Source of the DNA: Actinomycetota bacterium
GTDB taxonomy: Bacteria > Actinomycetota > Acidimicrobiia > Acidimicrobiales > Microtrichaceae
NCBI GenBank assembly: GCA_018268735.1
Contig: JAFDWA010000048.1
Location: forward strand, 1 to 9,092
Reading direction: 5' to 3'
Length of the DNA stretch: 9,092 nucleotides
The position numbers were made by a program, and so were the translations under genes. Each line of letters begins with the position of its first letter. Positions within the stretch are counted from its first letter, which is position 1. Shown here piece by piece: positions 1 through 5,643 of the stretch. Below the pieces are notes generated by a model. It was given only the letters and a program-made list of their open reading frames with translations. It made no database searches and was not told where the DNA came from.

Positions 1-533
1 GCGACGGCTCGGGGCAGCGGCGGAACGACGCGGAACAGGTAGACCATCCGGTCCCAGGTGTCGCCGACGATCGCGTCGATCAGGATCACCGCCATCGTCC
101 GCTCGGGACGTGTCGCCGCGAGCCGGGCCACGAGCTGGCCGCCCATCGAGTGCCCCGCCAGCACGCAGCGCTCGATGCCGAGCTCGTCGATGCAGCGGCC
201 GAGCAGCTCGGCGTAGTCGTTCATCGCCTGACCCGACAGCGGGAGGCCCTGCGTCGCTCCATGGCCGGCCGTGTCGATCGCGACGACCCGGAACCCCATG
301 CCGACGAGCCGTGACAGCGACTGCGCGTAGAGGAAGCCCTCGGCCGAGAACCCGTGGACGACCACCAGCGGCACGCCCTCACCCGCGATCGTGACGCCGA
401 CGAGGTGGCCGTCGGCGAGGGTGATCTCGTGGCGGGCGAGGCGCGGCACCTCGACCGCGCCCGCGGCGATCGGCTCGTCGCGGACAGGACCTTCGATCGG
501 TTCGAGGATCTCGCTCGATTCGATGTGGCTCAT
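1..533 (-). CDS. Alpha/beta hydrolase, C-terminal part beyond the window
   Basis: The 177 visible codons start at the ATG at 533-531 and stay open to the window edge, so the C-terminal part is missing. The translation has the alpha/beta-hydrolase signature: an HG oxyanion-hole motif at residues 60-61 (VVVHGFSAEG), a strand-turn IDTAGHG near 86-92, and the nucleophile elbow GHSMGG with the likely catalytic Ser129. The catalytic Asp and His would lie outside the window. There is no signal peptide, so it is probably cytoplasmic. The substrate cannot be told; esterases, lactonases and C-C bond hydrolases all share these motifs. It lies 85 nt downstream of ribF on the same strand and may be read through from it. 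No clear Shine-Dalgarno precedes the ATG. The start is chosen because it is the first ATG, about 50 residues before the core fold; residues 1-30 look like a poorly conserved extension, so a later start is possible. Confidence 0.88.
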   Translation of the reverse strand, partial: MSHIESSEILEPIEGPVRDEPIAAGAVEVPRLARHEITLADGHLVGVTIAGEGVPLVVVHGFSAEGFLYAQSLSRLVGMGFRVVAIDTAGHGATQGLPLSGQAMNDYAELLGRCIDELGIERCVLAGHSMGGQLVARLAATRPERTMAVILIDAIVGDTWDRMVYLFRVVPPLPRAV

Positions 534-618
534 CGCCGCACCACGGTACCGAATCGGGTTCAGGAGCGGTCGAACCTCGCGGTGACCGTGGCCGCAGCGG
601 GTGGCCGCAACGGACCGC
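534..618. other. Spacer between ribF and the hydrolase gene, with a 13-bp tandem repeat
   Basis: This short gap holds two adjacent 13-nt units, 588-600 and 601-613, which differ at one base (GTGGCCGCAGCGG and GTGGCCGCAACGG). CCACGGT at 541-547 pairs with ACCGTGG at 585-591, and AGCGGTC at 565-571 pairs with GACCGCT at 613-619. Both loops are long (about 40 nt), so neither is a convincing terminator. On the minus strand, TACCGT lies 9 nt before the hydrolase ATG and could be a -10 element. No gene is seen here. Confidence 0.4.
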
Positions 619-1578
619 TCAGCCGGCACCCAGCAGGCGTGCTGCCTCGTCGCAGTCGGTCTGCAGCTGCAGCGACAGCTGCTCCACCGAGTCGAAGCGG
701 GCGTCCCCCCGGATGCGATGGGTGAAGCGGACCGCGACCTGCTCGTCGTACAGGTCGCCGGAGAAGTCGAGTGCGTGCACCTCGAGCAACGTGACCGCAC
801 GGTCGTCGTAGAAGGTCGGGCGCTTGCCGACGTACACCGCTGCGGGCAGCACCGCGCCGTGGTCGAGTCGGACCAGCTCGCCCGCATAGATGCCGTCTGC
901 CGGCATCAGCAGCTCGGGAGCGATCGCGACGTTCGCCGTCGGGAAGCCGAGCGAGCGGCCACGGGCGTCGCCGTGGATGACCGGACCCCGCATCTCGTGC
1001 GGCCGCCCGAGCATCGAGTTGGCGTCGTCGAGCCGGCCCTCCTGCAGGGCGCGACGGATCGCCGTCGAGGACACCTGTCCGTCACGGCGCGCCGAGCGGC
1101 CATCGGACCCGATCAGCTCGTGGCCCTCGACCCCGAACCCGAGCTCGGCGCCGAGCTCGGCGAGCATCGCGACGTTGCCGCGGCGGTTGTGACCGAAGTG
1201 GAAGTCCTCCCCGACCACGACCTCCTTCGCGTTCAGGCACCCGACGATCACCGTCCGGACGAAGTCCTCCGCCGACTCCTGTGCACGTTCGGCGTCGAAG
1301 CGGACGACCAGGACGTAGTCCACGCCGGTCCCCGCGAGCAGCTCCAGCTTCTGGTCCAGGTCGGTGAGCAGCGGTGGCGCCGAGTCCGGTCGGATCACCT
1401 GTGCCGGGTGCCGGTCGAAGGTGATCACCACGGAGCGGCGTCGATCGGCACCAGCGCGCGCCGTCACCGCAGAGATCACCGCTCGGTGGCCCAGGTGGAC
1501 GCCGTCGTAGGCACCGATGGTGACGACGGATCCCTCGGGTGGCCGGGGGCACTGATCGGTGTCGCGGAGGACCTCCAC
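619..1578 (-). CDS. ribF: Bifunctional riboflavin kinase / FAD synthetase
   Basis: RibF phosphorylates riboflavin to FMN and adenylylates FMN to FAD in the cytoplasm. The 319-residue protein has the usual length and both domains. The N-terminal nucleotidyltransferase carries GAYDGVHLGH (22-31), TFDRHP (53-58), the VVGEDFHFGHNRRG stretch (121-134) and SSTAIRRAL (170-178). The C-terminal flavokinase carries GRSLGFPTAN (207-216) and LLEVHALDFSGDLY, whose Glu266 is the expected catalytic residue. The start is GTG (1578-1576), 22 nt after the truB stop. No good ribosome binding site lies upstream, and the only GGAGG falls inside the first codons, so translation may be coupled to truB. It is the last gene of the rbfA-truB-ribF unit; truB-ribF adjacency is common in bacteria. 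Nothing abnormal was seen in the sequence. Confidence 0.96.
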   Translation of the reverse strand: MEVLRDTDQCPRPPEGSVVTIGAYDGVHLGHRAVISAVTARAGADRRRSVVITFDRHPAQVIRPDSAPPLLTDLDQKLELLAGTGVDYVLVVRFDAERAQESAEDFVRTVIVGCLNAKEVVVGEDFHFGHNRRGNVAMLAELGAELGFGVEGHELIGSDGRSARRDGQVSSTAIRRALQEGRLDDANSMLGRPHEMRGPVIHGDARGRSLGFPTANVAIAPELLMPADGIYAGELVRLDHGAVLPAAVYVGKRPTFYDDRAVTLLEVHALDFSGDLYDEQVAVRFTHRIRGDARFDSVEQLSLQLQTDCDEAARLLGAG

Positions 1579-1600
1579 GGACGCCGAGGGTACTGCGCCG

Positions 1601-2488
1601 TCAGGCGAGCACGAACGCCGGCTTCACCGTGCCGTCCCGATGCGGCCCGTAGACCGCGAGGAGCCCACCGGAGCGGTCCAGCACGACCCAGGGGCCGCTG
1701 TCGTCGTCGGCCAAGCGGAGCCGACCACGTGCGAGCACCTTGCCGTGACCCACGTCCGAGGAGGTCGCATCGTCGACGGTGACCGCCGGCAGCACCCTGG
1801 CCAGGGCGGCGGGAGCGAGCAGCGCGCCGGGCTCCAGCGACTCGAGCTCGATCGCCTCCTGCACCGTGAACGGGCCCACGGCGGTTCGGCGCAGCGCAGC
1901 GAGGTGGGCGCCGCCGGCGAGCGCGTGGCCGAGGTCCGAGGCCAGCACCCGGACGTAGGTGCCCGCCGAGCACTCGACTGCAGCGTGCCAGCACATGGGA
2001 TCGGCGGTCGGCGTCACGTCGAAGCGGTGGACCGTGACCGGTCGCGGCGGCCGATCGACCACCTCGCCGCGTCGGGCGAGCTCGTGCAGGCGACGGCCGT
2101 CGACCTTGAGCGCCGAGACCATCGGCGGGACCTGGAGGATGTCGCCGGTCAGAGCGCCAGCGGCGGCACGGACCGCCTCGGGCGTGGGGGGTGCCATGTC
2201 GTGGGTCACGGTCACCTCGCCGTCGGCGTCGAGCGAGTCCGTCTCGCTCCCGAAGCGGATCTCCGCCTCGTAGGCCTTGGACAGGCCGTTGAGGAAGGTC
2301 AACAGGCGCGTCGCGCGACCCACGCCGAGCACCAGCACACCGGTCGCCATGGGGTCGAGGGTGCCGGAATGGCCGACCTTGCGGGTGCCGAGCAACCGAC
2401 GACTGCGGGCGACCACGTCGTGGCTGGTCCAACCGGCGGGCTTGTCCAGCACCGCCAGCCCGATCGGGCCGCCGTCGCCGGAGGTCAC
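1601..2488 (-). CDS. truB: tRNA pseudouridine(55) synthase
   Basis: TruB isomerises U55 in the T-loop of tRNAs. The 295-residue protein has the catalytic GHSGTLDPMATG motif at 39-50 with Asp45 as the nucleophile. It also has the conserved Tyr73 in KAYEAEIRFG, QVPPMVSALK (119-128), and CSAGTYVRVLASDLG (173-187) with the conserved Arg180. Residues from about 230 to the end form the small C-terminal domain common in actinobacterial TruB. The frame stays open far upstream, but that stretch overlaps rbfA. The GTG at 2488-2486 is chosen because it overlaps the rbfA TGA as GTGA, has GAGGGAG just upstream (2496-2490), and puts the family's start (LAVLDKPAGWTSHDVV) at residue 11. The overlap implies translational coupling to rbfA. 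The gene is intact. Confidence 0.96.
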   Translation of the reverse strand: MTSGDGGPIGLAVLDKPAGWTSHDVVARSRRLLGTRKVGHSGTLDPMATGVLVLGVGRATRLLTFLNGLSKAYEAEIRFGSETDSLDADGEVTVTHDMAPPTPEAVRAAAGALTGDILQVPPMVSALKVDGRRLHELARRGEVVDRPPRPVTVHRFDVTPTADPMCWHAAVECSAGTYVRVLASDLGHALAGGAHLAALRRTAVGPFTVQEAIELESLEPGALLAPAALARVLPAVTVDDATSSDVGHGKVLARGRLRLADDDSGPWVVLDRSGGLLAVYGPHRDGTVKPAFVLA

Positions 2489-2913
2489 GCTCCCTCGCCG
2501 TCGGCGGACGCCTCCGGCGAGTCGGGTGCGCCCGGGTCGATGCCGCGCAGGATCTCCTCGACGCGCAACGCGGAGGACAGCACCTCGTCGGGCAGGAAGG
2601 CGATCTGAGGCGTCTTGCGGGCCCTCACCTCGCGGTTCACGACCTGCTGGACCTTCCAGCGCTGCTCCTCGAGCGCCGCGGCGACCTCGTCGGTCCGGCC
2701 GTCCTCCTCTGCCTGCAGCGACGACCAGAAGACCTCGGCGTGCTCCAGGGATCCGTCGACGCGGACGTCGGTGACCGTCACCAGCTCGAGGCGCTCGTCG
2801 CCGATGCGCTCGAGCTCCGACGCGACGATCTCCCGCACCAGCTCGCCGATGCGGTCGGTCCTGCTGTAGGGGCGCGGAGCGCGACGGTGCGCTGGAGCAC
2901 GGCGTCTGGCCAT
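2485..2913 (-). CDS. rbfA: 30S ribosome-binding factor
   Basis: RbfA is a small KH-like protein that binds the 30S subunit during late 16S rRNA maturation and cold adaptation. The 142-residue product has the family core: SRTDRIGELVREIVASELERI (18-37), then LELVTVTDVRVDGSLEHAEVFWSSL (42-66), and ARKTPQIAFLPDE (98-110). An acidic, Pro/Ala-rich tail follows from about 126. The start at 2913 gives a short basic N-terminus (MARRRAP) typical of actinobacterial RbfA. In-frame ATGs at 2961 and 2973 would add 16-20 unlike residues and have no ribosome binding site. The chosen ATG also lacks a Shine-Dalgarno; GGTACCAAT a few bases upstream could be a -10 for a leaderless mRNA, which is a guess. infB, the normal upstream neighbour, lies over 4 kb away, so a local promoter is expected. 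Confidence 0.93.
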   Translation of the reverse strand: MARRRAPAHRRAPRPYSRTDRIGELVREIVASELERIGDERLELVTVTDVRVDGSLEHAEVFWSSLQAEEDGRTDEVAAALEEQRWKVQQVVNREVRARKTPQIAFLPDEVLSSALRVEEILRGIDPGAPDSPEASADGEGA

Positions 2914-3007
2914 GGGCCATTGGTACCACGCGGCGTCACGCTGCTCGACACCTTCTGCCATGAGCGCTGCCATGAGCGTCCAGGTCGGCCTCGAGCGCCC
3001 AGGTGAC

Positions 3008-3106
3008 GACGATCACACGCCGACCCCGCTGGGCGACCCGCAGGGACCGGACCGCGCAGGTGACGGCGTCGCTGCGCTGATGTGGGATCTGCCCAGTGTG
3101 ATCGTC
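3008..3106. repeat. 11-bp inverted repeat pair in the divergent spacer
   Basis: GACGATCACAC at 3008-3018 is the exact reverse complement of GTGTGATCGTC at 3096-3106, with 77 nt between them. The right arm lies about 25-35 nt upstream of the GTG proposed as the DUF4012 start, where a -35 element or operator would sit. The pair could be two sites for one regulator in opposite orientation, or chance. With arms this far apart it is unlikely to form a stable RNA hairpin. Confidence 0.35.
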
Positions 3107-3118
3107 AGGGTGCTGGTG

Positions 3119-3124
3119 CAGACT
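3119..3124 (+). promoter_or_regulatory. Possible -10 element for a leaderless DUF4012 transcript
   Basis: CAGACT ends 6 nt before the GTG at 3131, the spacing expected when transcription begins at the first base of the start codon. It matches the actinobacterial TAnnnT pattern except at the first base. A weak GTGATC at 3098-3103 lies 15 nt upstream as a poor -35. Only GGA (3125-3127) is available as a ribosome binding site, 3 nt from the GTG. This is suggestive only. Confidence 0.25.
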
Positions 3125-3130
3125 GGAACG

Positions 3131-5458
3131 GTGAGCACCACAACCTCGACGTCAGCGCCACCGGGTGGGCGTCCAACGAAGGCGAGACACGTCAGGTCCA
3201 ACGCCACCGCGACCCAGGTCGCGCTGATCGCTTCCATCTGCGTGGTCGCCGGGATCGTCGCGATGGCGACCGCCACGGCCTCACCCACGGGATCCACCGT
3301 GCTCGACGCCCTCTACCGGGGGGGACTGGTGACCTTGACCACGATCGCCGGGTCCAGGGCACGCCGCTGGAGCGTGGCCGTCGGCGCGGGGATCGTCACC
3401 GTCGGGGCAGCGGGGTGGTGGGGGCTCGCAGGTGTCGGAGCCCTGGGAATCACCTTCGCGCTCGCATGGGAGAACCGACGGCACCGGGTCGGTGGCGCTC
3501 TCGCCGGGGCCCTGATCGGATCAGCGGCGCTGCACCTCGGCTGGCCCAGGACCACGTTCATGACAGCGATCCTCGCCACCGCTGCCACCACCCCGATGCT
3601 GGTCTCCGCCTACCGGACGAGCAGTCGGGCCGTTCGCCGACGTGTTCGGATCGCCGCCCTCGCCGTCGCCCTGCTCTGCCTCGCCGGCTTCGCCGGACTC
3701 CTCGCGTTCACGGTGACGCAACGATCGAACGTCGAGTCCGCGATCCATGAGGCGCTCGGTGCGGCGGATCGCATCGGTTCACCCTCGCGTGATGCGTCGA
3801 CCATCGGCTTCGCTGCTGCACGGCAGCGACTCGAGACCGTCGCCGAGGCTGCAGGTGCCCCATGGATGCTGCCGGCCCGGGCGCTCCCCGTGATCGGCAT
3901 CAACGTCAACTCGATCCGGGAGTCGGCGGCCGCCGGCGCCGCCCTCGCAGGAGCCGCTGAGCGCGTCACCTCCGACGTCGACTACCGACGGCTCCACCGC
4001 CCTGGTGGCGGCATCGACCTCGCCGTGCTCGAGAGCTTCCGAGCACCGCTCACCGATGTCGACGACGCGCTTGCGGCAAGTGACGCCGCGCTGCGATCGG
4101 CGGATTCCCCCTTCCTGGTGGCGCCGGTCGCCGAACGCATGGCCTCGCTCAGCCGTCGCGTGTCGACCGCCCACCACGACGCCACCACTGCTCGGATGGG
4201 GGCGCAGTACGGCCCCGCGATGCTCGGCGGGTCCGGCGATCGGCGATACCTGCTGCTCCTGGGCAACCCCGCAGAGGCGCGGGACCTCGGGGGCCACCTG
4301 GGCAACTGGGCAGAGGTCGTCGCGAGCGGCGGTCACCTCCGCGTCGTGCGCGTCGGAGAGCCCTACGACATGTTCGGGCCCTCCTCACCGGAGCGGCCGT
4401 TCCTCCCGAACGTCGACTCGTTCCCTCGTTCCCTCACCGAGATGAATCCGACGCTGTACCCCCAGAACTGGGGAGCGACCCCCGACTTCCCGACGGTGGC
4501 GAGGCTCGCGACAGAGCTGTACCCGCAGGTGCCCGAGGGCGGACCGGTGGACGGCGTGATCTACGCCGACACGAAGGCGTTCGCCGCAGCGCTCGCGATC
4601 ACTGGTCCGATCCCGATCCCGGGAACGGACCAGGAGGTCGACAGCGCCGGCGCCTCCGAGTTCCTCGAACGCGGCCAGTACTCCATGTTCGAACGTGCCT
4701 CTGAGGGCGACCGTGCCGTGAGCCAGCTCGTGAGGGATGCTCTGGGCCGACTGCTCGAGGGGCGACTCCCGGCTCCGGACGCAGTCGCCGCGAACTTCGG
4801 ACCGGCGGTCGATGACGGACATCTCCGCTTCATCCCGACCCGCCACGACGAGTCGGCGTTCACCGAGCGACTCGGGCTCGAAGGTGCGGTGCAGCCACGT
4901 CCGGGAGAGGACCTGCTGATGGTCATCAACCGCAACGTGAATCCGTCGAAGATCGACTCGTACCTCCAGCGCTCGATCACCGATGACGTCACCTTCGACC
5001 CTGCGACCGGTGACGTGCACACGCGCCTGCAGATCTCGTTGACGAACTCGGCGCCCGCAAGCGGCCTGCCGAAGGTGGTGGGAAATCCCCCGCCCGGTGC
5101 GCTGCCAGGCACCAATCGCACCGAGCTCGCTGTGCTCACGCCGTTCAGGGCCACCAAGGCGATGCTCGACGGCGATCCTGTTGCGACCGGCACCAGGGCC
5201 GACGTCCACGGCCTGGACCGGCACAGCATCCTCGTGGAGCTCGCACCCGGACAGACACGCGTCGTCGAGATCGATCTGCAGGGAAGGGTGCAGGGGCCGG
5301 ACTATCGACTCAAGTGGATCGGTCAGGCGCTTGCCAACCCCGAGACCGCGCTGCTCTCGATCCGCTCGACGGGAGCGGTGTTCACCGGTGGCGACCCGAC
5401 CGCTTCGACACCACTCACCCAGGGTGCCCGGACGTTCACGTTCCGCACAGATCGATGA
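3131..5458 (+). CDS. Multi-spanning membrane protein with DUF4012 domain
   Basis: From the GTG at 3131 this is a 775-residue protein. A Ser/Thr/Pro and basic N-terminus is followed by about five to seven hydrophobic segments (roughly 29-50, 56-74, 81-112, 120-137, 141-160 and 173-195), with Arg-rich loops that place the N-terminus inside. The large remainder should be extracytoplasmic. DUF4012 hallmarks are YLLLLGNPAEARDLGGHLGN (373-392, with the E-R-x-x-GG pattern), DGVIYADTKAFAAALAITGP (474-493), and a C-terminal part with NPSKIDSYLQRSIT and LQISLTNSAP ending near the stop. DUF4012 has no established biochemical activity; in actinobacteria I associate it with envelope or polysaccharide loci, which is weak evidence. 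The frame is open upstream to 2912, so the start is uncertain. 3131 gives a short cytoplasmic N-terminus and avoids the rbfA promoter region. A surface-protein gene follows 185 nt downstream on the same strand. No frameshift was seen. Confidence 0.9.
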   Translation: MSTTTSTSAPPGGRPTKARHVRSNATATQVALIASICVVAGIVAMATATASPTGSTVLDALYRGGLVTLTTIAGSRARRWSVAVGAGIVTVGAAGWWGLAGVGALGITFALAWENRRHRVGGALAGALIGSAALHLGWPRTTFMTAILATAATTPMLVSAYRTSSRAVRRRVRIAALAVALLCLAGFAGLLAFTVTQRSNVESAIHEALGAADRIGSPSRDASTIGFAAARQRLETVAEAAGAPWMLPARALPVIGINVNSIRESAAAGAALAGAAERVTSDVDYRRLHRPGGGIDLAVLESFRAPLTDVDDALAASDAALRSADSPFLVAPVAERMASLSRRVSTAHHDATTARMGAQYGPAMLGGSGDRRYLLLLGNPAEARDLGGHLGNWAEVVASGGHLRVVRVGEPYDMFGPSSPERPFLPNVDSFPRSLTEMNPTLYPQNWGATPDFPTVARLATELYPQVPEGGPVDGVIYADTKAFAAALAITGPIPIPGTDQEVDSAGASEFLERGQYSMFERASEGDRAVSQLVRDALGRLLEGRLPAPDAVAANFGPAVDDGHLRFIPTRHDESAFTERLGLEGAVQPRPGEDLLMVINRNVNPSKIDSYLQRSITDDVTFDPATGDVHTRLQISLTNSAPASGLPKVVGNPPPGALPGTNRTELAVLTPFRATKAMLDGDPVATGTRADVHGLDRHSILVELAPGQTRVVEIDLQGRVQGPDYRLKWIGQALANPETALLSIRSTGAVFTGGDPTASTPLTQGARTFTFRTDR

Positions 5459-5643
5459 GCACCTGATGCAACGGACACGTTCGGAGCCCGTCAGAAGCAG
5501 AATCACCCATGGATCATCAGGACTTGTACTGGACTCGGCTACGCTGAGTTGCCACACTGCAAGTTGGTTTGCGTCACAAGGGTGGATGTCAACCGGCAGG
5601 TCAGTGCACGTTGGTGTGCGGACCGTGAGGAGGAGCCGACGTC
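5459..5643 (+). promoter_or_regulatory. Spacer and probable promoter region for the LAFTG protein gene
   Basis: This 185-nt gap is visibly less GC-rich than its flanks, especially 5500-5580, as promoter regions often are. GGCTACGCTGAG contains TACGCT at 5540-5545, a plausible actinobacterial -10 (TAnnnT), but no good -35 lies 16-18 nt upstream. I saw no strong terminator after the DUF4012 stop, so the downstream gene may be transcribed both by readthrough and from its own promoter. Confidence 0.3.
5628..5635 (+). promoter_or_regulatory. Strong Shine-Dalgarno fixing the start of the LAFTG protein gene
   Basis: AGGAGGAG lies 8 nt upstream of the ATG at 5644. It is the best ribosome binding site in the window, and it supports this ATG over the internal ATG at 5701, which has none. 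Confidence 0.75.

Larger units (their letters stand above)
2914..3130. promoter_or_regulatory. Divergent promoter region between rbfA and the DUF4012 gene
   Basis: This 217-nt stretch lies between two divergent starts and must serve rbfA on the minus strand and the DUF4012 gene on the plus strand. The plus-strand frame is open throughout (ATGs at 2912, 2960, 2972 and 3080), so part could code if the DUF4012 start is further upstream. Many actinobacteria have a small DUF503 (YlxP-like) gene between infB and rbfA; I read all three minus-strand frames here and found no such protein. The region holds an 11-bp inverted repeat pair (separate entry). The promoter role is inferred from position. Confidence 0.5.

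Noticed and set aside
601..1782. 393-codon plus-strand frame over ribF and the end of truB
   Set aside because: It is antisense to two genes with full catalytic motifs, and has no protein-like hydrophobic pattern or ribosome binding site.
1559..2608. 349-codon plus-strand frame over truB
   Set aside because: Shadow of truB; no recognisable domain.
2489..2929. Upstream extension of the truB frame, giving a 442-residue protein
   Set aside because: It overlaps rbfA in another frame. The GTG at 2488 with GTGA overlap and upstream GAGGGAG matches the TruB family start.
3013..3297. Minus-strand frame upstream of rbfA considered as a DUF503 remnant
   Set aside because: A short CTSTLTITLG stretch looked faintly like a DUF503 N-terminus, but the remainder lacks the LK-x-KR and QRA motifs, and it overlaps the DUF4012 gene.
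4385..5557. 390-codon open frame on the minus strand inside the DUF4012 gene
   Set aside because: It lies opposite a recognisable DUF4012 protein; long antisense frames are expected in GC-rich DNA, and its translation is Arg/Gly/Val-rich with no motif.
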